Of a stretch of 64,000 nucleotides of DNA, positions 9,204 through 18,050 are shown in pieces. Origin of the DNA: Arthrobacter sp. D5-1. GTDB taxonomy: Bacteria; Actinomycetota; Actinomycetes; Actinomycetales; Micrococcaceae. The DNA lies in contig NZ_CP014571.1 of the NCBI RefSeq assembly GCF_017357425.1, forward strand, positions 1,984,001 to 2,048,000. The letters run 5' to 3'. Numbering within the stretch: position 1 is the first letter of the stretch; the number at the start of each line of letters is the position of its first letter. Below the pieces are notes generated by a model. It made no database searches, had not been told where the DNA came from, and worked only from the letters and a program-made list of their open reading frames with translations. A program made the position numbers and the translations under genes.

Positions 9204-9707
9204 GTGTATTGTCCGTTCTGCCGGAATCCCGACTCCCGTGTCGTTGACAGCCGCATGGCCGACGACGGCTCTTCCATCCGCCGCCGCCGTCAGTGCCCTG
9301 AATGTGGCCGTCGATTCACCACCGTGGAGACCACCAGCCTTTCCGTCATCAAACGGTCCGGAGTCGGTGAGCCCTTCAGCCGGATCAAGGTCATCAGTGG
9401 TGTCCGCAAGGCATGCCAAGGACGCCCGGTTACTGAGGACGATCTCGCCATGTTGGCGCAGGAAGTCGAAGAAAACATCCGGTCCTCGGGTGCGGCGGAA
9501 ATTGACGCGCACGAGGTCGGTTTGGCCATTCTTGGCCCGCTGCGGAAGCTGGACGAGGTAGCCTACTTGCGCTTCGCCAGCGTCTACCAGGCTTTTGAGT
9601 CCCTGGAAGACTTTGAATCGGCCATTTCACTGCTTCGCCACGAGCATGAAGAGCATGCGAAGGCCGGGGCAAAAGAAGCCAAGGGTTCAGAGAAGAGCCC
9701 ACTCTAG
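9204..9707 (+). CDS. nrdR: Transcriptional repressor NrdR
   Basis: Nucleotide-sensing repressor of ribonucleotide reductase genes. 167 residues from GTG 9204, behind GGGGAGG (9191-9197). The N-terminal zinc ribbon has CPFC (residues 3-6) and CPEC (about 31-34), with the basic RRRRQ stretch between them. An ATP-cone domain follows (about 46-136: [16 protein letters not shown], then [21 protein letters not shown]). The frame stays open upstream, but only the GTG at 9204 has a ribosome site and gives the conserved N-terminus. Two NrdR boxes upstream suggest autoregulation. No nrd structural gene is in the window. Confidence 0.95.
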   Translation: MYCPFCRNPDSRVVDSRMADDGSSIRRRRQCPECGRRFTTVETTSLSVIKRSGVGEPFSRIKVISGVRKACQGRPVTEDDLAMLAQEVEENIRSSGAAEIDAHEVGLAILGPLRKLDEVAYLRFASVYQAFESLEDFESAISLLRHEHEEHAKAGAKEAKGSEKSPL

Positions 9708-9709
9708 CT

Positions 9710-9748
9710 CCGGTGGCGGTGCGGAGGGGAAGCCGCACCCGCCACCGG
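9710..9748. terminator. Hairpin between convergent nrdR and SDR gene
   Basis: CCGGTGGCGGTGCGG (9710-9724) pairs with CCGCACCCGCCACCGG (9733-9748) with one bulged base. No T-run on either side, so it may be a weak bidirectional terminator. Confidence 0.45.
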
Positions 9749-9793
9749 CACCAGGACCGGCACACGCCAGGGTGAGCGTTTCCGGCACGCCGG

Positions 9794-10561
9794 TCAGCGG
9801 CCTCCGGAAACAGGAAGCACAGCTCCGGTAATGTACCCGGCCTCGGCGGACGTCAGCCATAAGACGGCCGCCGCCACTTCTTCGGGTTCAGCCCCGCGCC
9901 CCATGGGAATGGTGGGGTTCAACCTTTCCACCCGGTCCGGCATGCCTGCGGCGGCATGCAATCCTGTGTTGGTGCTGCCGGGGGCCACCGCGTTGACCCG
10001 GATGCCCTGTTTGGCCACCTCGGCCGCCAAACCAACCGTGAGGACATCTACAGCGCCCTTCGTGGCAGCGTAGTGGACCCAGGTTCCAGGCGAGCCCGCT
10101 TTGGTGGCGGTTGACGAGATATTAACGATCGATCCGCCACTGCCGCCGTTGTCGGTGGAGAGCCGTCGAACAGCTTCCTGGCACATATGGATCATCCCGG
10201 ATACGTTGACGTCAACAACCCGTTGAATGGTCTCGGCCGGTACGCCCACCAGGGGGCCGATCAGGTTGCCGGTGATGGCCGCGTTGTTGATAACGGCGGT
10301 CACCTGACCCAAGGCCGCGGCTTCGTCGAACAAACGCACGACGTCGGCGGGGCGGCTGACGTCGGCCTGGACGGCCAGTGCCCTGCCGCCCAGTCCGATA
10401 ATGTCCTCAGCCACGTTTTTAGCTCCTGCGCTGTCCTCGGAGTAGTTGACCACCACTGCATATCCTGCGCGCGCCGCAGCGTGGGCCACGGCAGCTCCGA
10501 TGCCTCGGCTGGCCCCCGTGACGATTACCGTTCCGACTCCCGGAACTGTGTCCTCAGCCAT
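9794..10561 (-). CDS. SDR-family NAD(P)-dependent oxidoreductase
   Basis: Classical short-chain dehydrogenase of 255 residues. The cofactor loop TGASRGIG is at about residues 15-22, NNAAITG at about 90, and the catalytic Ser (NISSTATKAGS, about 148) and YAATK (about 162-166, YxxxK) are all present. An unusual-substrate call is not possible from sequence; relatives are annotated as glucose 1-dehydrogenase or 3-oxoacyl-ACP reductase-like enzymes. It is directly downstream of ppgK (8 bp gap) and is probably cotranscribed with it, which might hint at sugar metabolism, but this is only positional evidence. Confidence 0.9.
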   Translation of the reverse strand: MAEDTVPGVGTVIVTGASRGIGAAVAHAAARAGYAVVVNYSEDSAGAKNVAEDIIGLGGRALAVQADVSRPADVVRLFDEAAALGQVTAVINNAAITGNLIGPLVGVPAETIQRVVDVNVSGMIHMCQEAVRRLSTDNGGSGGSIVNISSTATKAGSPGTWVHYAATKGAVDVLTVGLAAEVAKQGIRVNAVAPGSTNTGLHAAAGMPDRVERLNPTIPMGRGAEPEEVAAAVLWLTSAEAGYITGAVLPVSGGR

Positions 10562-10569
10562 CCTGCGGA

Positions 10570-11388
10570 CTACTTGGTGAGCTTGTGGTGCAAAGCGACC
10601 TCAAGCGCTGCGCCGACAATACCGGCGTCGTTCTTCAGTTTCGCAGTCACAATCTTGGTGCGCAGGTCCAGGTGCGGGAAGTACTCATCGGAGCGCTTGG
10701 AGATTCCGCCGCCCACAATGAAAAGTTCGGGGGAGAACAGGAACTCAACATGCTGGAGGTATCGGTTGAGCAGGACGCCGTACTCGTCCCAGCTCAGGCC
10801 ATCGCGTTCACGGGCTACGGCGGAGGCCTTGGTCTCGGCGTCGTGTCCATCCACCTCAAGGTGGCCCAGCTCCGCGTTGGGGACCAGCTGGCCGTTGAAG
10901 ATGAAAGCAGAGCCAATTCCGGTTCCCAGAGTGATGACCAGGACCGTTCCATCCACGCCTTCGCCGGCTCCGTAGCGGGCTTCAGCCAGACCGGCTGCGT
11001 CGGCGTCGTTGATAACTTCCACGGGTCGGCCAAGACGCTTGGTAAACCTTGCGTCGATGTCAGTACCGAGCCAGGTCTTGTCCACGTTGGCAGCTGAGTT
11101 GACCACGCCGTGCTGGATGATCCCGGGGAAGGTCACACCCACCGGGGAGTCTGCAGCCGGGGCGTCCGGGCGGCTGGACAGTTCTTCGACGATCTGGGCT
11201 ACAACCTCGGCTACTGCCTCAGGAGTTGCGGGCTGGGGTGTGGGAACACGGAAGCGGTCTCCAATCAGCTTGCCCTTTTTCAGGTCGACGATGCCGCCCT
11301 TGATGCCGGTGCCACCGATGTCGATACCGATCAGCGGTGCGTTCTTGTGGGTCTTCTCATCCTTCTTGGACAATGCAATTCCGATCAT
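10570..11388 (-). CDS. ppgK: Polyphosphate glucokinase
   Basis: Phosphorylates glucose with inorganic polyphosphate or ATP; typical of actinobacteria. 272 residues. The phosphate-binding motif [14 protein letters not shown] is at about residues 22-35; the glucose-binding [10 protein letters not shown] is at about 88-97; the catalytic Asp lies in INDADAAG (about 127-134); and a second phosphate loop [11 protein letters not shown] is at about 152-162. Length and motifs match the PPGK branch of the ROK-like kinases, not an ordinary ATP glucokinase. The first 17 residues are polar; internal Met starts are possible. It is probably cotranscribed with the SDR gene downstream. Confidence 0.92.
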   Translation of the reverse strand: MIGIALSKKDEKTHKNAPLIGIDIGGTGIKGGIVDLKKGKLIGDRFRVPTPQPATPEAVAEVVAQIVEELSSRPDAPAADSPVGVTFPGIIQHGVVNSAANVDKTWLGTDIDARFTKRLGRPVEVINDADAAGLAEARYGAGEGVDGTVLVITLGTGIGSAFIFNGQLVPNAELGHLEVDGHDAETKASAVARERDGLSWDEYGVLLNRYLQHVEFLFSPELFIVGGGISKRSDEYFPHLDLRTKIVTAKLKNDAGIVGAALEVALHHKLTK

Positions 11389-11444
11389 GGCAGGAGGGGA
11401 TGGGCATGGCGCAGCCGCCCGGGCTGCTGGACCTTCCGACGAAC

Positions 11445-12323
11445 TCAGGGAAGGGTAAGGATTTCCGCGCCGGTCTCAGTGACCAGCAGGGTGTGTTCGA
11501 ACTGGGCCGTGCGCTTGTGGTCCTTGGTAACGACTGTCCAGTCGTCGGCCCACATGTCCCATTCGATGGTGCCGAGCGTCAGCATGGGTTCAATGGTGAA
11601 GACCATGCCTTCCTCGATCACGGTGTTATACGCCGGGGCTGCGTCGTAATGCGGAATGATGAGGCCCGTGTGGAAGGCCTCACCCACACCGTGGCCAGTG
11701 AAGTCCCGCACCACGCCGTAGCCGAAGCGTTTGGCGTAGGACTGGATGGCACGGCCGATTACGTTGATTTCGCGGCCAGGGGCCACGGCCTTGATGGCCC
11801 GGTTGAGCGACTCCTGCGTACGCTCAACCAGCAGACGGGATTCCTCATCCACGTCGCCAACCAGGAAAGTGTAGTTGGTATCCCCATGGACTCCACCGAT
11901 GAAGGCTGTGATGTCGATGTTCAGGATGTCGCCGTCCTGCACCACGGTGGAATCGGGGATCCCGTGGCAGATGACTTCGTTCAGCGAGGAACACAACGAC
12001 TTGGGAAAGCCACGGTAGCCAAGCGTTGAGGGATAGGCCTTGTGGTCCAGAAGGAACTCGTGGCCGATTTTATCCAGGTAGTCCGTGGTGACGCCGGGCT
12101 CCAGGTGCTTGCCCACCTCGACTATCGCCTGGGCCGCGATCTTGCCGGCGATGCGGATCTTTTCGATGGTCTCCGCCGACTTCACCTCGGAACCGGTGAA
12201 CTTGGCCGGCGCCTTCTTGCCGACGTACTCGGGCCGCGGAATGGAGGCCGGGACAGGCCGCTCGGGGCTGATGGTTCCTGGGGTGAGGGCGCCGATGGGT
12301 GCAGTCGAAGCAAGAGAAGGCAT
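11445..12323 (-). CDS. map: Methionine aminopeptidase type I
   Basis: Removes the N-terminal Met from nascent proteins. 292 residues from the ATG at 12323, chosen because TATGAT lies exactly six bases upstream; an upstream in-frame start would add eight residues. The N-terminal extension of about 35 residues ([15 protein letters not shown]) is like MtMetAP1c-type enzymes and carries the linker to the ribosome. Metal ligands are visible in [18 protein letters not shown] (D and D), GHGVGEAFH and [12 protein letters not shown]. This gene sits alone rather than in the ribosomal secY-adk-map cluster, so it may be a second map copy; the other would be outside the window. Confidence 0.94.
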   Translation of the reverse strand: MPSLASTAPIGALTPGTISPERPVPASIPRPEYVGKKAPAKFTGSEVKSAETIEKIRIAGKIAAQAIVEVGKHLEPGVTTDYLDKIGHEFLLDHKAYPSTLGYRGFPKSLCSSLNEVICHGIPDSTVVQDGDILNIDITAFIGGVHGDTNYTFLVGDVDEESRLLVERTQESLNRAIKAVAPGREINVIGRAIQSYAKRFGYGVVRDFTGHGVGEAFHTGLIIPHYDAAPAYNTVIEEGMVFTIEPMLTLGTIEWDMWADDWTVVTKDHKRTAQFEHTLLVTETGAEILTLP

Positions 12324-12335
12324 AGATTGATCATA
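12324..12335 (-). promoter_or_regulatory. Leaderless-type promoter of map
   Basis: On the minus strand TATGAT (12335-12330) is followed by six bases and then ATG at 12323. No ribosome site precedes the ATG. Confidence 0.55.
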
Positions 12336-12431
12336 TAAGGCACACAAGAGACGTAAGTAACAAAGGGTGGCCGGGTTCCCGTGACCCCGCCAACGTTACG
12401 CGTCCAGCCGCCCAAGGACCGAGGAGGAGAC

Positions 12432-12596
12432 GTGACGGAGTACTGGTACAACGTCAAGACGCACGAGATCGAAGAGGACGCCATGTCCGATTGGACCCAG
12501 CTGATTGGCCCTTACAAAACCAGGGAAGAAGCCGAACACGCCTTGGAAAAGGTTAAAGCCCGAAACGATGCCTGGGACGCCCAGGACGACGACTAG
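12432..12596 (+). CDS. Small SPOR-domain-like protein
   Basis: 54 residues starting at GTG, behind an AGGAGG ribosome site (12422-12427). The sequence has the pattern of a single SPOR-like repeat ([13 protein letters not shown], then [21 protein letters not shown]), ending in an acidic tail. SPOR domains bind denuded glycan at the division septum, but this protein has no membrane anchor or signal peptide, so its role is unclear. The stop overlaps the stop of convergent panB by four bases. Small proteins of this kind are widespread in Arthrobacter, from memory. Confidence 0.8.
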   Translation: MTEYWYNVKTHEIEEDAMSDWTQLIGPYKTREEAEHALEKVKARNDAWDAQDDD

Positions 12597-13498
12597 AAGG
12601 AATGCTCGGGTCCGGGAAACTGCCCGGACCTGACGTCCTCGCCGTATGCGACGGCTGCGTCGCTCAGGGTGGTGCGCAGGTCGGCGTATTGCTTGACGAA
12701 CTTGGCCATTTTTCCTCCCCGCAGACCAGCCATGTCCTGCCACACGAGGACCTGGCCTGTGGTGGTGTTCCCGGCACCGATACCTACGGTTGGTACCCGC
12801 AACGCGGCATCGACGGCGGCCGCCGTTTCCGCCGGAACCATTTCCATGAGCACGCTGAAGGCTCCGGCGTCCTGCAGTGCGAGAGCGTCGTCCACGAGTC
12901 GTTGTGCGTCGTCTCCGCGGCCTTGGACGCGATAACCGCCCAAGGAGTGTTCGCTCTGCGGAGTGAAGCCAATATGGGCCATGACGGGGATGCCGGCCTG
13001 AACCATGGCTTTAACGGTGTCTGCGTAATAAGCGCCCCCCTCGATCTTGACGGCGTGCGCCAGGCCTTCCTTGAGGAACCGGACGCCGGTAGCAACTGCG
13101 TGCCCTGGCGAAACCTCGTAGCTGCCGAAGGGAAGGTCCGCCACGATCAGGGCCCTCTTGGCAGCCCGGCTCACCGCCCGGGTCAGGGGCAGGAGCTCGT
13201 CCACAGTGACGGGCAAGCTCGTCTCGTTGCCAAAGACGTTGTTGGATGCCGAGTCTCCGACGAGGAGGACTTCGATTCCTGCCTGGTCAAAAATCTCTGC
13301 TGTGTACTGCTCGTAGGCAGTCAGCATGGCGAAGCGCCCGCCGTTGTCCTTGGCTTGCTGGAGGTGGTGGATCCTGACTCTGCTGATCGGCTTACCTGCG
13401 CTTGAAGCGGGCGTCGTGGCAGCAGATGCCGGGCCGGTCCCGTACGGTGCGGGAACTTCGGCGGGCGTGGTGGACTCAGGAAGGTTGCTCGGGGCCAT
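12593..13498 (-). CDS. panB: 3-methyl-2-oxobutanoate hydroxymethyltransferase
   Basis: First committed step of pantothenate and CoA synthesis: adds a hydroxymethyl group from methylene-THF to 2-oxoisovalerate. 301 residues, with an N-terminal extension of about 35 residues beyond the usual 265. Motifs seen: [14 protein letters not shown], the metal-site loop [14 protein letters not shown] (about 80-93), [11 protein letters not shown] (about 120-130), VKIEGG (about 152) and the C-terminal VGIGAG (about 240). It has its own leaderless-type promoter (TAGGCT six bases before ATG). panC and panD are not in the window. Confidence 0.95.
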   Translation of the reverse strand: MAPSNLPESTTPAEVPAPYGTGPASAATTPASSAGKPISRVRIHHLQQAKDNGGRFAMLTAYEQYTAEIFDQAGIEVLLVGDSASNNVFGNETSLPVTVDELLPLTRAVSRAAKRALIVADLPFGSYEVSPGHAVATGVRFLKEGLAHAVKIEGGAYYADTVKAMVQAGIPVMAHIGFTPQSEHSLGGYRVQGRGDDAQRLVDDALALQDAGAFSVLMEMVPAETAAAVDAALRVPTVGIGAGNTTTGQVLVWQDMAGLRGGKMAKFVKQYADLRTTLSDAAVAYGEDVRSGQFPGPEHSF

Positions 13499-13510
13499 GG
13501 GTAGAGCCTA
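13499..13510 (-). promoter_or_regulatory. Leaderless-type promoter of panB
   Basis: TAGGCT (13510-13505) on the minus strand is followed by six bases and the panB ATG at 13498. Confidence 0.5.
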
Positions 13511-13688
13511 AGGGGTGCCGACGACGCCTGCCACCAGTGTGCCAAGCGTCACTGAATGTAAACGCTGTGTTACGCGCAGGTACTGCTGCGGCATAAGCAC
13601 CGAAGACTTAGTAGAGTGAAGGCTGAGTTGTCGTGGCTCCAAACCATTGGAACCAGCGGCATGGACACTGAATCGGAAAAGAGGCCCT

Positions 13689-15029
13689 ATGGACCGCCAG
13701 CAAGAGTTCGTTCTGCGGACGATCGAAGAGCGTGACGTGCGCTTCGTACGCTTGTGGTTCACCGACGTCGTGGGTTCCCTGAAGTCGGTAGCGCTTGCGC
13801 CTGCCGAGGTTGAGGGAGCTTTTGAAGAGGGCCTTGGCTTTGACGGTTCAGCGATCGAGGGCCTTGCCCGCGTCTTTGAGTCCGACATGCTCGCCCAGCC
13901 GGATCCGTCGACTTTCCAGATCCTGCCCTGGCGCGGTGAGACGGAACAGACATCGCGCATGTTCTGCGACGTCCTGACCCCTGACGGTGAACCCTCCGCA
14001 GCTGACCCCCGCAACGTCCTCAAACGGACCCTGGCTAAAGCTGCGGACATGGGGTTCACCTGCTACACCCACCCGGAGATCGAGTTCTACCTGCTCAAGT
14101 CCAAGGACCTCGGCCCCGATGGCTCGCCGGTTCCCGTGGATGAGGGAGGCTACTTCGACCACGTTCCGGGCGGCGTTGCCCAGGACTTCCGCCGTACGGC
14201 TGTCACCATGCTCGAATCCGTCGGCATCTCCGTGGAGTTCAGCCACCATGAAGGCGGCCCGGGCCAGAACGAGATCGACCTCCGTTACGCGGATGCCCTG
14301 CAGACCGCTGACAACATCATGACCTTCCGTACGGTCATCAAGGAGGTCGCGCTCCAGCAGGGGACTTACGCCACCTTCATGCCCAAGCCATTCACGGACC
14401 ACCCCGGCTCCGGCATGCACACCCACTTCTCCCTGTTCGAGGGCGATACCAACGCGTTCTTTGAAGCTGGAGCTGAGTTCCAGCTGTCTAAGACGGCACG
14501 CCAGTTCATCGCTGGAATTTTGAAGCACGCGCCCGAATTCACGGCAGTCACCAACCAGTTCGTGAACTCCTACAAGCGGCTCTGGGGCGGCGGCGAGGCG
14601 CCGAGCTACCTGAGCTGGGGACACAACAACCGTTCCGCGCTTGTCCGCGTTCCGCTGTACAAGCCCGGCAAGGGCCAGTCGGCGCGTATCGAGTACCGCG
14701 GGATCGACTCCGCCACCAACCCGTACCTGGCCTACGCTGTCCTGCTGGGCGCAGGGTTGAAGGGCATCGAGGAAGGCTACGAACTTCCCGCTGCTGCGGA
14801 AGACGACGTCTGGTCGTTGACCACCGCTGAGCGCAGGGCCATGGGGCATGCGCCATTGCCGGCCAGCCTCCACGACGCCATCCGCGCCATGGAGGAATCG
14901 GAGCTTGTAGCCGAGATCCTGGGCGAGCAGGTCTTCGAGCACTTCCTGCGCAACAAGCGCGCGGAGTGGCAGGATTACCGCCTTCAGGTCACACCGTACG
15001 AGTTGCAGCGCAACCTCGGCATTCTGTAG
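13689..15029 (+). CDS. glnA2: Glutamine synthetase GlnA2
   Basis: Type I glutamine synthetase family, 446 residues from ATG 13689 (GAGG just upstream), the same length as mycobacterial GlnA2. Catalytic motifs are intact: FDGSAIEG (about 51), PEIEFYLLK (about 129), FSHHEGGPGQNEIDLR (about 183), MPKPF..HPGSGMHTHFSLF (about 232-250) and IEYRGIDSATNPY (about 338). The place of the adenylylation Tyr reads DDVWSLTTAERR, with Trp, so GlnE should not switch this enzyme off. It lies nine bases upstream of glnE and is likely cotranscribed with it. An alternative is a gamma-glutamylpolyamine synthetase-like role, which some GlnA paralogues have. Confidence 0.92.
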   Translation: MDRQQEFVLRTIEERDVRFVRLWFTDVVGSLKSVALAPAEVEGAFEEGLGFDGSAIEGLARVFESDMLAQPDPSTFQILPWRGETEQTSRMFCDVLTPDGEPSAADPRNVLKRTLAKAADMGFTCYTHPEIEFYLLKSKDLGPDGSPVPVDEGGYFDHVPGGVAQDFRRTAVTMLESVGISVEFSHHEGGPGQNEIDLRYADALQTADNIMTFRTVIKEVALQQGTYATFMPKPFTDHPGSGMHTHFSLFEGDTNAFFEAGAEFQLSKTARQFIAGILKHAPEFTAVTNQFVNSYKRLWGGGEAPSYLSWGHNNRSALVRVPLYKPGKGQSARIEYRGIDSATNPYLAYAVLLGAGLKGIEEGYELPAAAEDDVWSLTTAERRAMGHAPLPASLHDAIRAMEESELVAEILGEQVFEHFLRNKRAEWQDYRLQVTPYELQRNLGIL

Positions 15030-15038
15030 GCAAGGCCA

Positions 15039-18000
15039 ATGAGCCTTGCACGTCGGCTCATTTCAGCCGGTTTCAGTGATCTCGAAAAGGCAGAACGTTT
15101 CCTTACTGCCCCTGAACTTGAGGGTATTGACCAGGAAGCGCTCTTTGCCGGGCTCTCCATGTCCGCGAGCCCGGACACGGCCCTGCAATCGTTGGTCCGC
15201 CTTCTGGAGAAGAATCCAGGGCTGAAGAAGCTGGCTGCGGCGGAGCAGGACACCAGCGAGCCCATGTACCGTCTGTTGGGCGCTTCCGAGGCGCTGGGCG
15301 AGTTCCTCATGCGCCGGCCTGAACACCTGGATGTGTTCGAGGCCCGCGTCAGCCCGGAGCCCCTCCAGGCCTCCAGTGAAGAGCTCCGGGCCATGCTTCT
15401 CCGTTCCGTGAAAGCCGAGCCCGGAGCCCAGCGCCCCGTGGCCGGAATCACCGGTATGCCGGCCTACGCGGCACTTCGGAGTGCCTATCGACGCGGGCTG
15501 ACCGAGCTGGCCATCAAGGATCTTTGTGCCGCATCGCCCCAGGACTTCATGCCGGCTGTCGGCGCCGAACTGGCCGACCTTGCTGGTGCCGCCATCGAGG
15601 CCGCCCTCGCCGTGTCCCGGGCCGAAGCGGCAGGACAGTACGCTGCCGCGGAGATCGCCGACGTCGGGCTTGCCGTCATTGGCATGGGCAAGTGCGGCGC
15701 CCGTGAACTGAACTACATCTCCGACGTCGACGTCATTTACGTCATTGAGGCGGGGGATCTGGAGGACGCCCGGGCGTCCACCATCGGTACTGCCCTGGCG
15801 TCCGGGATTTCCCGCGCGATTTCTTCGTCGGCGCCGGAGCCCGGGCTATGGGAAGTCGATGCCAACCTCCGTCCCGAGGGAAAGTCCGGACCGTTGGTCC
15901 GTACCTTGCCCTCCCACCTCAGCTACTACGCACGTTGGGCAGAAAGCTGGGAGTTCCAGGCGCTCCTGAAAGCACGCACCATTGCCGGCGACCGGGAACT
16001 GGGCCAGCGCTACGAGAAAGCGGTGGAACCGCTGGTGTGGGCCTCCGCGGGCCGCGAAGGGTTCGTCGAATCCGTGCAGGCGATGCGCCGCAGGGTCACC
16101 GATTACATCCCCGCGGCCGAGGAACAGCGCCAGATCAAACTGGGGCGCGGCGGCCTTCGCGATGTCGAGTTCACCGTCCAGCTGCTGCAACTGGTCCACG
16201 GAAAATCCGACGAATCCCTGCGATCCAGGGACACCACGTCAGCCATTGCCGCACTGTCTGCCGGAGGTTACATCGGCCGCACGGATGCAGCCGCTTTCGA
16301 CAACGCCTACCGGTACCTGCGTTTGCTGGAGCACCGGATCCAGCTTTTCCAGCTGCGGCGAACCCATCTCATGCCAGTGGCCGAGGACGCGCAGCGGTTC
16401 CTTGCCAAGGCCGTCCTGGGGCCTTTTTCGCTGGAACGGCCGCATCCGGACCAGCTGATGGCGACCTGGCAGAAGACCAAGAAAGCCGTGCGGGAGCTGC
16501 ATGAGCGCATCTTCTACCGCCCCTTGCTCAATACTGCGGCCAAGCTGAGCAGCGAGGATGCCAAGCTCACCCCCGAGGCAGCCCAAGGGCGGCTTGCTGC
16601 CCTGGGCTACTCGGATCCGCAAGGGGCAATGCGGCACATTGAAGCGCTGACGGCCGGAGTCAGCCGGCGGGCGGCGCTGCAGCGGCAGCTTCTCCCCATT
16701 TTGCTGGGCTGGCTCGCTGAAGGCGTGGACCCCGACGCCGGTCTGCTCGCCTTCCGCAGAGTCAGCGAGGCCCTGGGCACGACACATTGGTATTTGGGTC
16801 TGTTGAGGGATTCGCAGGCGGCTGCGGAACGCTTGTGCCAGGTGCTGGCCAACTCCCGGCTGATATCGGATCTATTGGAAGTTTCCCCGGAGTCTGTGGC
16901 CTGGCTGGGCAGCGACAAAGAGCTGGTGCCCATCAGCTTCGAAGCCCAGTGGCAGGAGATCCGGTCCAAGCTTTCCCGCCACCCGGATCCCGAAAGTGCC
17001 ATGCGGCTCATTCGCTTGATCCGGCGCCGCGAGATCCTGCGGACAGCGATCGCCGACAGTTCCGGATTGCTGGACCAGGACGCAGTTGGCCTTGCCCTGG
17101 CTGAAACCGACCGGGCCGCTGTCCTGGGGGCGCTTCATGTAGCCGAATCCGTCATTGCCGCCGATGGTCCTCTGAAAACCGATGTCCTGGTGGTCGCCAT
17201 GGGGCGGCAGGGTGGACGGGAAATCGGTTACGGCTCGGACGCCGACGTCATCTATGTGCATCGCGCCCGTCCCGGGTTCTCTGACGCAGAGGCCCAGGAG
17301 CAGGCGACGGCGATCGTCGCCAAAGTCTCCAGCTTCCTGACCCAGCCGCTCAAGCCGGCCATCATGGCTGAACGGGTACTCATGGTGGACGCGGACCTGC
17401 GGCCCGAAGGCAAGAACGGCGCGATGGTCCGGTCGCTGGAGTCCTATGCGGAGTACTACCGTCGGTGGTCGCTTATTTGGGAGGCCCAGGCGCTGCTGCG
17501 GGCGCGTCCCATGGCCGGTTCCGATGAGCTTGCCGCCGATTTCGTCAATCTTATTGACCCGATCCGCTACCCTCGGGAGTTGGCGGAGCAGGATGTGCGG
17601 GAAGTCCGTCGAATCAAAGCACGCGTGGAGTCTGAACGTTTGCCGCGAGGCGCCGATCCTGCGCGTCACGTCAAGCTTGGGCGCGGCGGGCTGAGCGACG
17701 TCGAATGGCTGGTGCAGTTGATCCAGCTGCAGCACGCCGGCAAGCATCCGGAGCTGAGGACAACTTCGACGCTTGAGGCCCTCTCCGCAGCGGAAAAACT
17801 GGACTTCATTGGACACGACGACGCCGCGCTCCTGCGGGATGCGTGGCGGTTTGCCAGCAGGATACGCTCAGCGAATGTGATCGTCACGGGACGGGCTTCT
17901 GACCTTCTGCCGTCTTCACGCAAGGACCTTGAGGCTGCGGCGCGCTGGTGTGGATATGCTCCAGGAAATGCCGGCCAGTTCGAAGAGGATTACCTGCGGC

Positions 18001-18050
18001 TCAGCCGGAGGGCCAGGGGAGTGTTCGAGAAGGTCTTCTACGGCAATTAG
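15039..18050 (+). CDS. glnE: Bifunctional glutamine synthetase adenylyltransferase/adenylyl-removing enzyme
   Basis: Controls GlnA1 by adding or removing AMP at the conserved Tyr. 1003 residues, normal for actinobacteria. Two nucleotidyltransferase halves are visible: the N-terminal adenylyl-removing site with GMGKCGARELNYISDVDVIY (about 214-233), and the C-terminal adenylylating site with GRQGGREIGYGSDADVIY (about 720-737). Each is followed by the LGRGGLRDVEF or LGRGGLSDVEW motif (about 368 and 880). Linker helices lie between them. It shares its stop region with the convergent sulfatase (four-base overlap, 18047-18050). The target GlnA1 is encoded 3.4 kb downstream. Confidence 0.96.
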   Translation: MSLARRLISAGFSDLEKAERFLTAPELEGIDQEALFAGLSMSASPDTALQSLVRLLEKNPGLKKLAAAEQDTSEPMYRLLGASEALGEFLMRRPEHLDVFEARVSPEPLQASSEELRAMLLRSVKAEPGAQRPVAGITGMPAYAALRSAYRRGLTELAIKDLCAASPQDFMPAVGAELADLAGAAIEAALAVSRAEAAGQYAAAEIADVGLAVIGMGKCGARELNYISDVDVIYVIEAGDLEDARASTIGTALASGISRAISSSAPEPGLWEVDANLRPEGKSGPLVRTLPSHLSYYARWAESWEFQALLKARTIAGDRELGQRYEKAVEPLVWASAGREGFVESVQAMRRRVTDYIPAAEEQRQIKLGRGGLRDVEFTVQLLQLVHGKSDESLRSRDTTSAIAALSAGGYIGRTDAAAFDNAYRYLRLLEHRIQLFQLRRTHLMPVAEDAQRFLAKAVLGPFSLERPHPDQLMATWQKTKKAVRELHERIFYRPLLNTAAKLSSEDAKLTPEAAQGRLAALGYSDPQGAMRHIEALTAGVSRRAALQRQLLPILLGWLAEGVDPDAGLLAFRRVSEALGTTHWYLGLLRDSQAAAERLCQVLANSRLISDLLEVSPESVAWLGSDKELVPISFEAQWQEIRSKLSRHPDPESAMRLIRLIRRREILRTAIADSSGLLDQDAVGLALAETDRAAVLGALHVAESVIAADGPLKTDVLVVAMGRQGGREIGYGSDADVIYVHRARPGFSDAEAQEQATAIVAKVSSFLTQPLKPAIMAERVLMVDADLRPEGKNGAMVRSLESYAEYYRRWSLIWEAQALLRARPMAGSDELAADFVNLIDPIRYPRELAEQDVREVRRIKARVESERLPRGADPARHVKLGRGGLSDVEWLVQLIQLQHAGKHPELRTTSTLEALSAAEKLDFIGHDDAALLRDAWRFASRIRSANVIVTGRASDLLPSSRKDLEAAARWCGYAPGNAGQFEEDYLRLSRRARGVFEKVFYGN

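Noticed and set aside
13550..13600. GlnR-like half-sites (GTAAA-n6-GTTAC-n6-GTACT) upstream of glnA2.
   Set aside because: Spacing fits but the b-type half-site GAAAC is missing in both orientations; too weak to report.
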